Positions 36,712 to 48,900 are shown, numbered from the stretch's first letter. The stretch: DNA of 64,000 bases from Basidiobolus meristosporus CBS 931.73 (GCA_002104905.1 MCFE01000269.1:1-64000); one strand, 5' to 3'. The notes: generated by a model not told the origin, from the sequence alone. Made by a program: numbers and translations.

Positions 36712-37450
36712 CATTTCTTGCTTAGACTTATACAACACCACATATTTAGTACCGAATATGTGCAGTTCATGCATGCTCTGTAAGACCTAACAAGCCTCAC
36801 AGTGATTCTCAATTGCCTACTTGACTGAGAGTCTAAGGAGTCTGCATTATCACCTTGAGTGGGCACACTGTCAACATGGCCTTTTCTGGATGTAGCCCCA
36901 TTTGTTGTACTGAATGTCAAAGCAAGCTGCTGTGCAACCATTCTTCTGCTGCTGACTGTGGAAGAATTGGCTGGGAACCTGTCAACTTTGCTTTACTTGT
37001 AGGCAGCATATATACAAAAATGAATCAAACCAAAGGGGATATAATATCACATTTAAGTTTTATGTGGTGCCACAACTTTGTTTCTAATGCTTACTACATG
37101 AGTCATGATTAATCTGAGATTCATGTAGTTGCAATGGCTCATTGACAATATTGTCTTAAACTTAAATGAATAGTGACAAAAAAGTGATGTACTAGTGTTA
37201 CATTATTGAATATCATGCTGTTTGCCATATGAAGAAGTCTACTTAGAATAAATGCCATGATAGAAGAGAGAAAATTCCATGTGGCTACTGTGCCATATTT
37301 ACCATCCATGATGCATGCAGATAGCATAGAGAGTACTACAAAGATCTTGGCCAGTATTTTGCCACACAAGTCATGTTGGAGCTTTTGTCACTCACTACAG
37401 AACCTACAATATGTTGCCAGCTGCTTAATACTTCCATGATGACACCTAGC
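36712..37450 (-). repeat. Repeat R3, copy b (first part)
   Basis: Inverted counterpart of about 21000-21560. The minus frame 36941-36800 matches the start of the ORF at 21418 (QQLALT, then SSGSQSSRQLR versus SLDSQSSRQLR). The GCATGCAGATAGCATAG block near 37315 matches 21030. Interrupted at 37450 by a solo LTR. Confidence 0.6.
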
Positions 37451-37797
37451 TGTTGTAAGAGTCTTGGAGATATTGGAAGTGATTGGGAGAACAAGTAGAT
37501 CATGTGGTTTTCACTCAATGATCTATTGAATATAAAGTAGTATTTATACTTTTACATGATCTTGGTATAGCAAACACATAGAATAGGCTTGGGTAGGTGC
37601 CAAGAACATGTGTGCAAAGTTTTGGGCTGTCTGGACAACTTTGAGAGTTCTCATGTTCTGGGTACCAGAAATTTTAGTGAAAGTATTTCATGTAAATCTG
37701 GACAAGGAATTTGGTCAGTATTCTCTAAGATATATAGGTAGCAATCTAAGTGACTAAGTTAGGTGAATATTTAGGTGGAGTTACAAATCTTACAACA
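37451..37797 (-). mobile_element. Solo copia LTR with target duplication
   Basis: 347 bases, TGTTGTAAGAGTC to TCTTACAACA, same family as copies A-C. Flanked by a perfect CTAGC duplication (37446-37450 and 37798-37802). It interrupts repeat R3. A solo LTR of this kind arises by recombination between the two LTRs of a full element. Confidence 0.88.
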
Positions 37798-38270
37798 CTA
37801 GCCACACTTGCCACCTTATACACACTGAGTTGGATGAGTTTGTGATACTTTCTGGTTCACATCAGCCTTCTTAATATGGCCCATGCAATGATAGCTCTGA
37901 AGAAGAAGGCTCACTGATGAACTGTGAGCCTATCTCCCGTAACAACAGTACCCTGCATGAAACCAGAAAGTCAAAATATGTGATGCAACAACAGCCATGG
38001 AAAAAGATGCAGAGAATATCTCATGGAGCCAAGTAACTCAGTAACCTATTTACTAGTCATTGATGTGCTGTATTAGCTAAAGAAATGGCATGTTTCCTAC
38101 TACATCAGTAATGCAGGCTTTGAGCATCTACTCCTGCTTCTTGCCAAGTTCATTCCACCTTGCAACTTACCATGAACATCATACAAATGGACAACTGTAA
38201 TGCAGTTAGCTACATATGACCAAGAGAGTGTCCTGATACTGTCATGTATTAATAGTTGTAAGGCATTTTC
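37798..38270 (-). repeat. Repeat R3, copy b (second part)
   Basis: Continues the inverted match beyond the solo LTR: GAGTTTGTGAT, CAGCCTTCT.AATATGG and TGTGAGCCTATCTCCC correspond to the reverse complement of 20770-20880. No open frame survives. Confidence 0.55.
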
Positions 38271-38279
38271 ATCAGATTT

Positions 38280-38560
38280 GGCACAATTGCCATCTTAGAG
38301 ATATTGGCCCAAATACTTGTTAAGGTTTACCTATAGTGTTGAGCCAAAATATCAGGTATTTAGGAAGTGAGAAATCCCAGGGTTATCCAAAGACCCCAAA
38401 TTTACCATACATGCTCTTGGGATATACTGTACATTTCCATCTTGCCAAGACTATGTAAAGTATAACTACCCCTTACTTACTCATAAAATCATAAAGTGAC
38501 AACCATACAATCTACTTGTTCTCCCAATCACTTACAATATCTCCAAAACTTTTGAAACCA
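38280..38560 (+). repeat. Decayed copia LTR, plus orientation
   Basis: ATCTACTTGTTCTCCCAATC near 38510 and TCTTGCCAAGACTATG near 38440 are reverse complements of blocks of the copy A LTR. It is the last recognisable transposon piece before the gene-dense region. 38561-38957 holds no gene that I can support. Confidence 0.6.
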
Positions 38561-38957
38561 AATTTAGTGGCTTTATGTAGCAGCATTCAATGAAACCAGT
38601 CTACTTGGTATGCCAAACCAGTTACTTGAAAACCAGAATTTACCAAGAGCCTAAGACAAACCAAATGGGAGCCAGGGTACCTTGCATTGAGCCAGCAAGT
38701 CCAAAGTAACCTAGTGGTCACCATAACAATTGAATATGCATGGAAAATATGAAGGACCTCTCCAGTCTAGACCTACATCACAAAACATCCTAGTGACTTG
38801 TCTGATAAATTCAGCCACCAGTATGATTGGCTGTGTGTTTGGCGATTAGACAACATCAGACTGGGAATCAAGCATGCAATGATGAGACCGAAGCTTATTT
38901 CTACAACGCGGTGCACTCATTTAGGCAAAAATCTGCTTCTCTGTTGGGTGCTAAGGC

Positions 38958-40391
38958 ATGACACCCACTACAATAACCGCTGAATCTCAGACGAAAAAGC
39001 GCGCCTTCTCTGTGGAGATTGATTATCCTTCAAAACTGGCCCCACAAGCCAAAACTCCTCGACCTTCTACTCAACAAAGAAGACGTATTTTCCTCAACAA
39101 CCAAGCTTTACCACCTACCACTCTGATAACTACGGCCGACACTTACGAAAATGAGTGCTTTCATACCGCAGCTTCACCGTTCAGAAGCCGGCCAAAGTTT
39201 GCAAGCTACTGAGCGCAGCTCTTCTCTAGATTCTCAGTGCCGTTGGTTTCATTTTGTCAAACCTAGCTGTATACAAAGCAAGCCTTGCGGAAACCGACCA
39301 ACTCGCCTGTTTTCACGTTCAGCGAAACCGCCCCTAGGTGAGGACTTGAAAACGGAGTTAGCAACAGGTGTAGACGCAGGTGAAAACACGACATTGACAG
39401 CTTCGCCCTAGAGTAGGTGCAACAATGGGACGAAGTTGCTAATGGGAAAGGAATTAAGACGTTGAGCCAAATAGAACCAGCCTCTCTCCTTAGCAGGAAT
39501 GTATCCCCAGCAGTTGAGTTTCTACAAAAAAGTCGAACCGATGCCGCAGCGTCACTTGAGGAACGTACGTCGCATCAGTCCAACGAGGGCATTCCAACAC
39601 TCGGTTAGTCTCCCCCCCCATATACATTCCATTCGAGGTGTTGTTCATCATCCCTCTGACGCGGATGAGGAAAGCGAATTTGAGGGGTTCAATCCGTAAA
39701 TGAGCGCAATTAAGATGCGACTAAACATCACTCTGACTTATGTCTCTCCAAGATATCTGTTCACGGCCATGATCCCTCCCCTCCCTATCGGCCATTTGTC
39801 TGACCCAGAAAAACTCAGGACATTACCTTGGGTACGCATGGTTCCTGGCATCAAGTTACACAAGAATGCTAAAGTGTAGCTACGCCGATACACTCCTGAA
39901 CCTTATTGACCCCCAACGAGAATACATAAAGTAAGCGCATTTAATTACCCGCGTCTCGTTTGCTGACAGTGAACATGGGGCTCTGTAGACATCGCTTCTT
40001 TATGGACTCTTGCGTGTATGTTGAAGGGAATTATATCAAGGACTTGCGTATCCTAGGCCGTGACCACCGTTATGATAGGCAACTCGCCTATCGGTAAGCA
40101 TTGTCTTTGCATTTACGAGTGAGCTCTGACCCTCATTCAAGTCCCCCAGCATTTTCTTATCAAATCGCCAATGAAATTCCCATCAAGAGTTGGTATGATG
40201 ACCCTATAAGTACCAGCTCATCAAATGTCACCATCCGTTGAATAACATATTACTTTGCCAGGACGATAGCGAACTCCTAAAAATCTTGGAGTTTCTGCAA
40301 GCGCTTGTCGGGGCAGAGGATGTTCGTTTACTGATTCACGCGAGGTTCGGCATAACTAAGCTAGTTGAAGACTCGTTGCGACCTAGCTAGA
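38958..40391 (+). pseudogene. CTDSPL2/SCP-like HAD phosphatase pseudogene
   Basis: Spliced pieces follow CTDSPL2 (small C-terminal-domain phosphatase family). A basic N-terminal part is followed by EESEFEGFNP (to 39695), then across an intron YLF..MIPPLP (39753-), YADTLLNLIDPQ (39893-), [19 protein letters not shown] (exon after 39983), NSP|IAFSYQIANEIPIKSW across a phase-1 intron ending near 40150, and DDSELLKILEFL to the stop at 40389. The family's DxDxT nucleophile block, expected between LPPLP and YAD, is absent. Next to YAD a TAGCTA insertion shifts the frame, and after LGRD about eight bases are missing, breaking the frame before NSP. So the enzyme has lost its active site and frame. 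It lies at the transposon/gene boundary. Confidence 0.7.
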
Positions 40392-40557
40392 AACCCTCCC
40401 CTCCATCCAATGATTCTTTTGGCCTGCAGCACAGCAGTAACAATGAAAATAAACACGTCTTTCAGCAGCACTCAGCTCAGACTCAGTATGATATTAACAC
40501 CAGTATAGCCTCGGATTAGGTTATTATAGACATGGCATGACAGTTTATTTCTCTCGA

Positions 40558-40763
40558 CTATTCCAGCATTGCTCGGGCATGTTTCTCTTGTTTCTATAGA
40601 ATTGGTCAACCAATGTTGTATCAATAGAGTAGGTAGGGATGACACGAACCTTTAACATATGCTGCTTGTGCTCCTCCTTCTTCTCCGCTTTGGACTTCGG
40701 TCTATGCTTGTCAGTCTTCATTTTTGGGTTTTCCTTGTCCTTGGAGGTCTGTTTGCGAGGCAT
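40558..40763 (-). CDS. Small lysine-rich protein, 49 residues, one intron
   Basis: ATG at 40763. Exon 1 (40763-40650, MPRKQTSKDKENPKMK...) is joined to exon 2 (40593-40558) across a 56-base intron with GTTCGT...CTATAG ends. The spliced product ends KKQEKHARAMLE. Almost half of the residues are charged, mostly Lys, with a helical C-terminal half. Without splicing the frame runs to 40545 and gives 72 residues. The spliced version keeps the composition uniform, so I prefer it. No family recognised. A small basic nuclear or ribosome-associated protein is possible. Nearest neighbours are the phosphatase pseudogene and NUDCD1. Confidence 0.45.
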
Positions 40764-41158
40764 GGTTGGGTATTGTGTGTATAATTGAATGGCTGCTGGT
40801 GTTGGACGTCGGGTCTCTTATATACATTTCGACCTCGAGACTGTCATCTACATTTGTTCGAGGGAATTTTCAGCCACATAACGCAACCGATTGATCGAGC
40901 CGAACTTGGCCATCTTCGTACGATTCCACCTGAAGCTGGATAAATATAATTGTGACTGATGATTGGCATTCCATATGAGTGATTAACCATGACCAAGATG
41001 GACATGATAAGGTGCGTATGTGGGCCTGATTGAGAGCTAGACAAGTCACGGATACTATTTCGCACATGTTTAGCTTCCAGCTCTTACGTTGACATCTCAG
41101 TTAAGTAACAGGTTTATTGAATATTCGGTGAAAGCCGCATGGCAGCAAATGGCCCGAA

Positions 41159-42988
41159 TCAACTCAGGTCCGCCAGATACAGGTGGTTCTCCGTCAAAAC
41201 GAACAGGCCGGATTTACCGGACATCTGGATACCCAGTATGTCCTCGTGATTCCCAAGATCTATAATGCTCTGTTCGGAATATTTCGCGCCAACTTCCAGG
41301 CCCCTCCGATACAAGTAGACGTTCTTCTTGGACTCCGCGATGATGGCGAAACGGCAGTCCGTATCGAAATACATGAATCGTTTATTCCGTTTGGACGCTT
41401 GGACAAAGCCAAGTGCATCAAACGAGGCACAGTGCTCGATCTGGAAATGGCCTGATTCACTAGGGGCGTGGAACCGGTAGACCAGGCCATCGACATCGTA
41501 TCGCAGACACACAGGGAGCATGGCGTTCGCATCGTTTTGGAAGGGGAAGGAGGAGCACAACCACTCATGGCCAGCAGCAACCGAGATGTGGCTGATTTTC
41601 CCGTAGAGGTTGACTCTAGAGAAAGTGATTGCCAGGCCTTCGTAGTCGATCGCCTCTGTTTCATTGCCTATAGGCTGTTGTATAGGGTATTGGGCTTTCT
41701 CTTGGGAAGTGTATTTCTCCAGCCGCTCCTTGATTTCGGCGAATTCGTTGGGATCTAGGGTTTCGGCAACCCCGTCGTCCACCTCGAACACATGACTCCA
41801 TCTTGTTTTTTGATTCCCCTTTTGTAGATGAAGGGTCAACAAATGGTTGTCCTCAATGGTCCACAGGGACTCGTAAGGAACAATATGATCGAAGAAGCGA
41901 GCGTTTTCGTAACTTGGTGTTGACGAGGAAAGTACTTTCAGGGAGAGCGCCTCTTTCTGGATGCTACACAGTATCTCGTTTTTACTGGTTGGAAGTGGAA
42001 GTTTAAAACAAACTGTCACATCTTCGGAGGTTTGTGTCCAGATATAATGGTGGTCGCTCTGCTGACCACTGCTCCCAGCCGAGCCATCCTCTGGAACAAC
42101 CTGGTTTTCTCGGTCACTTTGAGAGAAAATCAGCTCATACGAAGTACGCCCACCTAACACGTATCCAGTACCTTTGGGCTCTATAGAGCAATACAATGGA
42201 ATCTCGGAGGCTTTAAGTGTATGCAAGAGCTGGATGGTAAGTGGTGCGCCGATTGAACCACTGTGAGAGTGTGCGATTTTTATGAAGTCGATGAGTTGCG
42301 CAGCTCGGTGAGTCACTCCACCTGGCTCCTGACTACTGAGTACGCAATAGATATACTCCTCTACAAGCTTCGCATCAAGTATTAATGAAGGGTGGAGTTT
42401 GGTGTCACCGTCGCTTCCTATTCTGTAAGAGGCCTCGCCAACAAGATTAAGCACCTTGGAGGCAAGATCAAAGCGAACAAGATGTAAAGTGCCAGTTCCA
42501 TTGGTTAACAAAAGTAATTCCCTGCTTAGAGCATGCAAGGAAGGTAGATTCGTGTGTGACTCCTCAGTGTCCTCCGAGAGATCGAGCTTAAATCCACCAA
42601 GAAGTATAGGCAAGCCTTGAGATCCATTCTAATAAATATAGTTCAGCAATATACGCGATACGCGAGAAGGAAGACGAAATGTAAGTACCTGCTGGAATTC
42701 AATGAATACTATTCCGCCCTGTTCGTCAATGTAGAACAAGCCAAATCCTAAAAAGGGGAACAAATGGTTGAAGGTTGATCGCACCTGCAACTGGGAATAC
42801 GATATGTTCGTGCTTCTTGCCAACTTTTGTGTATATACTGGATTGGACAGAGAGCAGGACTTCAATCTCTCTTCTTCTTGAAAAACGCTTAGCTTGTAAC
42901 CCTCGAAGCCGGGATTCAGTAGCTCTCGTCGAGGCCAGAGTTCGACTGGCAACGTGACTTGCGAAGAAATGGACATTCTCGTAAACAA
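41159..42988 (-). CDS. NUDCD1: NudC domain-containing protein 1 (NUDCD1/CML66) orthologue
   Basis: Two exons: 42988-42689 and 42628-41159, joined in phase 0 across a 60-base intron. N-terminus has LLNPGFEGYKLSV, the family's opening block (a second Met at 42976 could be the start). The middle holds a CS/p23-like NudC domain (YIWTQTSEDVTVCFKLP to TRWSHVFEV). The C-terminal beta-propeller part is well conserved (CLRYDVDGLVYRFHA, ASFDALGFVQASKRNKRFM). In animals the protein is linked to Hsp90 co-chaperone activity for beta-propeller clients. That role is inferred here. About 590 residues, the usual length. Tail to tail with the small gene at 40558. Confidence 0.92.
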
Positions 42989-43013
42989 AGTTGGCCAAGT
43001 GCGTTTGTGTCAT

Positions 43014-44091
43014 ACAAACATTCCTTTGGATATATTATAAACAATCAGGAATTGTTTCGATTAATTCGTGCATAACCAACAGGATTGTTGACTAACGAAT
43101 CACATGACATGCCACAGATAATCTAGGTCATTTTGGTGGAATATTTGTTTGTGCCTGAAGCCTTGGAGTGTCAAGAAAATTTGCATGCATTGCTAGACCA
43201 TCACTAACAAATAAATCATTTACCATATTATTGGTGGATAATCCATAAGAGCGTTATATCCATCTCAAGAACGTCTTGTGTACAGAACTTACCGTAGCAC
43301 AAACACCTGCTGAGAAAGCGAAGAATGCCCTTATCTTGTTTGACTATATTCAACCTCCAACTATTCTAACCGGCTGTACAAGAGTCCAATTCATTGAGCA
43401 GCAACTAACCAAATACGCAGGCCAGAGTATCCGAACTGTATCTATAATCGAACCATCGCGCGATTGTTGATAAGTGGACTTCTAAGTTGCTCACATGATT
43501 CGTAAAATCATTACTCTAGAATAGGATAGAGTCAATCCATCACGACAGCCACTGGGAACCTTAAATTGGGGACATTTCCATAAATGAGCTAATCAGAGTT
43601 CTTGATGCTGTTTGACTACGGCTGCCATATATGGGCATCAGTATAATTCTTCACATTACTAATTCACGGAAGAGAGGGAGAGGACATGAAAGCGGCACAC
43701 TCCAAGAGATTGCGTGTTTCCTTCAAGATGCATACTATCCTAGTGTAACGACGTCTTTCGCACCACAGAATATTACCCCAGGGGAAGCTTATTTCACGCA
43801 CTCTGATGAATATGGCGTGATATGATGTTCGTATTTGGGAAATGACTTGAAATTGATAAATGTGCTTGCGAATTTTCGGGGGCTTTTATTGGTGAATGCG
43901 GCGGATATACATGGCAGGTGGAACTGATACGCTGTGATCTTGGCTCTGGTGGTCATACGTTTTTGGAAATTTCATTAGATTTAGTCCGTGATTTGTTTAG
44001 TTGGTCCGAAGAAAATTTCCACCGACTCTATAAAACGCATTTCTCGCGCCAACGTAGATTCACACAACCTGTCCCATACACTCTCTCCCCC
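43014..44091. other. Intergenic region, no gene supported
   Basis: Divergent spacer between NUDCD1 and the amino-acid transporter. Two frames of 64 codons (43276-43470 and 43631-43825) have no recognisable motif and no splice context that I can defend. The promoters of both flanking genes must lie here. Confidence 0.5.
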
Positions 44092-45589
44092 ATGACAGAC
44101 AAAGCCTCTGCCAACGACTTCGAGCATCAATACAATATCGCCAAAAAGGGTGATGAGTTGGGAGAGGTGACCATCCAAGGCACAAGAACCGCCTCCAGCA
44201 CCTCTGCATACTGGCATCTGCTTTGTATTTTGGCTGGTAGTGGATCAGTATCCTTTAGCATTTGAGCCAGTTGATTACTTGAAACCGATGTGTATCTTGC
44301 TCTACTATCCTTAATTCCAATTCTATAGTTATCATTGCCATATGTCTTGGGAACCACTGGTTGGATCGGTGTCATAATCATCGTCCTCTGCACCCTCTTC
44401 GCCATCTATAACAACATCCTGCTCGTGAGATGCCTCTATGCTAACCCGTAAGTAGAGCAGTATCTGACCATCCATAGACGACTCGTGCTGATGTATTGCT
44501 TAGTGAGAAGCGCATGAATACCTATACCGATATTGGACAAGCCTCCTTTGGCATTGTTGGCAAAGTGGCAGTATGGTTCTTCCACAACTCCATCGTCATC
44601 GGTGGCCCTATTGTATATATGATCTTGGCTGGAGGAAATATCCAACAGCTTGTGTCGCAGCTTGGGGTGACGCTCAAGAAGGAGTATTGGATTATGATCT
44701 GTGCTGCAACTGTGTTCGTCCCATTCGTCACCTTCAAGAACATCCGCGAAGTTACCGTTCTCTCCTTTTTCGGAACCTTCACCACCGTCTTTGCCATCAT
44801 TGTCGTGGTCGTCGTCAGTTTCGTTGGCACTAACCACCCCGTACCTGAAACCGAGCCTACCCATACATTTGTTAGCTGGAGCCATGTCCCGCTTGCTCTC
44901 GGATCCATTGGGTTTTCTTTCGGTGGAAACGTCGTCTTTCCCCACGTTGAAGCTACCATGAAAAACCCCAAGGCCTGGAACAAAGTGATGTCTTTGTCGA
45001 TCGGCTCGGTGTCTATCCTCTACCTCTTGATTGCTATCTGTGGCTACTATGTCTTCGGTTCCAGCGTCAAGGCACCAATCTTCGAGAGTCTTTCTACCAA
45101 GGACCCAGCCACCATTGCAGCAATGATCTTGATCACCCTTCACGTGCTTCTGGCTTCCCCTATCTTCTTGTTCGGTTTCGTCAACGAGTTGGAACATAGC
45201 TTCAACATCAACCAAGAGCGCTTCTCCAAGATCACGTATTACTCTATCCGTACCGTGATCCGTACTGCCACGATTTTCTTCGTTGGGTTGATTGCGGTGG
45301 TTGTACCCTTCTTTGGTAACGTAATGTCTCTGATCGGGGCGCTTTCAGAGTGTATGACAGTTTTCGTAAGTGTAACTTCATTTCCATCAAATCCGAACCG
45401 ATTTAGTAACTCGATCATCCTTAGGTTCTACCTGTTGTCTGCTATGTCAAACTCTTCGGATGGAGAAGATGCAATGTCGTACAACTGATCTGGTTTGCCA
45501 TCACCATCGCCGTCGGTCTAGTAGGTTGTGTCTGGGGATCCATTGATGCTATCATTGCACTCAAGAACGATTTCCAAGGCAAAAATTAA
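44092..45589 (+). CDS. AAAP-family amino-acid transporter (fungal Mtr type)
   Basis: Four exons: 44092-44247, 44329-44447, 44504-45365, 45425-45589, 1,302 coding bases in total, or 433 residues. All three junctions are GT..AG and in phase. The product opens with a short charged cytoplasmic tail, then AYWHLLCILAGSGS|LSLPYVLGTTGW at the exon 1/2 junction, the first-helix motif of the auxin/amino-acid permease superfamily. IGQASFGIVGKVAVW and further hydrophobic stretches follow, to a last helix near AIALKND. Fungal relatives are proton-coupled neutral or aromatic amino-acid permeases of the plasma membrane. Substrate cannot be read from sequence. Length is normal. Confidence 0.93.
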
Positions 45590-45947
45590 TGTACATTAGT
45601 ATGCACGAGTTTTCTTTTCAAGGACAATATTTAGAGTTTTTTTAGTTAAACGGACATTTTTTTTATTTGTTTAATTTTCCCATGGACAATCACGGACAAT
45701 CTTCACACTTTCTTCATCTCTAGTAACCTGTTTGATACCAAATAAATCCACCCTCCCGAATACCACTTAATTTCGGAACGGTACTCATTTCCACTGCACG
45801 TGATCTCAACTCTAGATTTCACTTCATGGCTGTAGTTACGCGCATATCATATAGATAACATGTCAGATTCTTTTTTTCTCGGCAGTTTTTTGATATCTGA
45901 GTGATCCGTGGAATGTAGCTGTGTTTGAGACTTCAAGCGCCACCGAA

Positions 45948-48900
45948 ATGAAAGTAGTCGCCTTAGTGAGGTAGCTCTTTGGAAACAGTAGAAGCAATGT
46001 CGCCTCGAAAATAACCCCGGTTTTGTTTCAAATAAACGTTCAAGCGGTGGAAAGGACAGTTGCTTCAATATGATGCAGTGCGTTGCCAACGGTCACGAAA
46101 TCGTGGCGTTGGCAAACCTAAGACCTCCACCAGAATCTGGAAAAGGTACTCGATTGGTTTTTTAAGATAGAACATCTACGTACATGTATATCCGTACTTA
46201 TTCCCTCTAAGATGAGCTCGATAGTTTCATGTTTCAGACCGTAGGTCATGATATTATAGATTTCTATTCAGAGTGTATGCAACTCCCACTGTATCGACAC
46301 TCCATTACCGGTTCCTCGGTTCTACAGACAATGGACTACACCGTGACTTTAAATGATGAAACCGAGGATCTCCTAGCTTTGTTGAGTGAAGTCAAGGTGG
46401 ATATATGGGTCTGGTTTTTTTTCTGAAGGCTTGGTTGCTAACATCAAGCGAGTTACTTAGTCCAAACATCCTGAAGTTGAAGGGGTTTCTGTCGGTGCCA
46501 TTCTGTCGAACTATCAAAGGATTCGTGTGGAGCACGTGTAAATCCCTTTTAGCTTGCATGTACTTGTCGTATTAGTTTTTCAACTTTTATTCAGTTGCTC
46601 TAGACTTGGCCTAACCTCCCTGGCTTATTTATGGAGACAAGATCAGCATGCTCTTCTTGAAGCTATGATTAGGGCAAATGTTAATGCTGTCTTGATCAAA
46701 GTGGCGGCAATCGGTAAGCTTGTTCGGAGCTCTCACCATTGGTACCACAGCTCAGTAATTTCAAAATTTCAAGGGTTGAAGCCTACCCATCTCGGAAAAT
46801 CCATCGGCCAACTCTACGATTATTTGAATAAGATGGTATGAGCGCTCTGTACAAACCACCATGGCTCACGCAAGCATTCAACAAGTGTACGTGACATAGA
46901 ACAACTTGTATGACCTCCATGTCTGTGGCGAGGGAGGTGAATACGAAACATTTACCTTGGATTGTCCATTGTTCAAAAAACGAATTGTGCTGTAAGCTAG
47001 CTCTCTTTTCAAGGACATTAGAGAACACCTCTAAATATTCACCGATATAGGGATGAAGTCGAAACGATTATTCATTCTGATGATGCATTTGCTACTGTTG
47101 CGTATCTTCGAGTCAAGAAAGCACATGTGGAAGACAAGGACGAGGAGGAAATATATACTCCAACGGAAAAAATTGTTTCCAGTATTGTTCATGGGGAAGA
47201 CGAAGATTTGTTGATGAGTCTCCAATCACTGGTATGGAGTTTCCCTCCACTCTAGTGTTTCTCTTTAAACTCACATAGCCCGGGTAGAGTGCACCCTCGT
47301 ACAAAGACTCGCCTAAAGTGCGCTTTGAGAGCGGCTCCGAATCAGCGGACAACCATATTTCAAGTAAGCGCTACCCGTATTTACGGTTACATTTTCAATT
47401 TTTAAACAGCGCAATACACATAACGACAGGCTCCGAAAACCCACCTTTCTATGCTTTCGGTAATTCAAATGCATATCGTCAATCAATTCAATCGAACCCT
47501 CCAAGTACAATCGAAGAAGAGACGGAATTGTGTATGAAGGATATTCAAGGTACAATTCCGCATGTATATAGATGTCAAAAGACAGCCCTAATCATCCCAA
47601 TAGAGCAACTTGTGTCGAGAAAGTTAAGCTTGGGCGATATCGCGACTGTGAATGTTTATGTTGATGACATGGCAAGTTTTGCGCAAGTGAATCAAGCATA
47701 CAAGAGATACTTTGGAATCAATCCTCCATCGAGGTATGGTGTTTAAACTAGAGACGAGACTTGCATTACCATAACTAATCAAACCATTGCACATTCACCA
47801 TAGAGCCTGCGTTCAATTGAATCTCCCTTCTCCTCATCGTGTTCAAATCGATTGCATTGCTGCAAAAAGAATGTGCACGGCTGGGGAGGCTCAGGCAGCT
47901 CAAGTTGAAAGAGATACTCTGCACGTCCAAGGGCTTTCTTATTGGGCCCCGGCCAATATTGGCCCATATTCTCAGGCAGTGGTTGTGCGTATCACCCTTT
48001 TCATCAAGCCTGCTCGAGTCACCAAACTAACTCGAACCTTTATTCACCTGCAATAGGTCCAGAACCAGATATATGTTGCAGGGCAGATCGGTCTAATTCC
48101 CTCGTCCTTGTCACTGCCTGGCGGATCAGATGACAGCGAAAGTTTCTTCACTGAAGCAGTTCTTTCCTTGAGACACATCAGTCAAATCGCCGAGATATTC
48201 GCATGTAACATAGAGAAACGAGCGGCCCTTTGTATCTGCTATGTATCCGAAAAGCGTTGGCTGCCTTTGTGTCAGCAGATCTGGGAGTCTAGGTTAAAGG
48301 TAAAGACATACAGCCGGTGGTCACACCTGCTCCAGAGGATTTATTCACATTCGGTATTTGTCGATAGTTGAAGGAAGACTGTGTGTTGCCGCCTTTCTGT
48401 GCTGTTGTTGTGCCCGCATTACCACGTAGCGCAAAGATAGAATGGCAAACCATACTGTTCAACGGAGTTCCCAAGATTTGTGACCCAGATTCTGACTCCG
48501 ATTCCGAGTCGGGCACCCATTATGTGGAACACAATGCCTGCCCAATTCTTTCGGAAAGTATGTCACCAGCTATGCCCAGTTCAAGAACCAACACTAAATG
48601 ACCATTGCCACAGGGGAAATTACTAACGAATACAAGGAGACTGGTTTAATGTGTAGGGTCAAGGCAAGGCAGTGGACCTTTATGAATTTGTGTACCGCTG
48701 TGGCCACTCTTCATCTGGCTTCAGGTAACGAGAGCATTTGTGATTTCCCCTGATCACCTTCTGATATGGCTCCAACACGATAGAAGCCGAGGAGATCGCA
48801 CTATCAAGCCCCGACCGACTGATTCAGCAACTTATGCAAGAAATCTATGTTCCTATTGATCGATTTGAGAAGATCGGCTGGAAGGCGGTGCTTCAGCTAC

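Noticed and set aside
39684-39695. B-box-like GGTTCAATCC
   Set aside because: It lies in the conserved coding block EFEGFNP of the phosphatase pseudogene and has no A box upstream.
41183-42006. Plus-strand frames inside NUDCD1
   Set aside because: They are antisense shadows of a well-conserved minus-strand coding exon.
43276-43825. Two 64-codon frames upstream of the transporter
   Set aside because: No motif, no homologous repeat in the window and no supporting splice structure.
44436-45215. Long minus-strand frame of 259 codons
   Set aside because: It lies opposite the transporter exon, whose protein is conserved and hydrophobic. The antisense product is the typical charged mirror of membrane helices.
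47779-48133. Alternative frames in the DPH6 3' half
   Set aside because: The spliced RidA-like frame accounts for this DNA with in-phase junctions.
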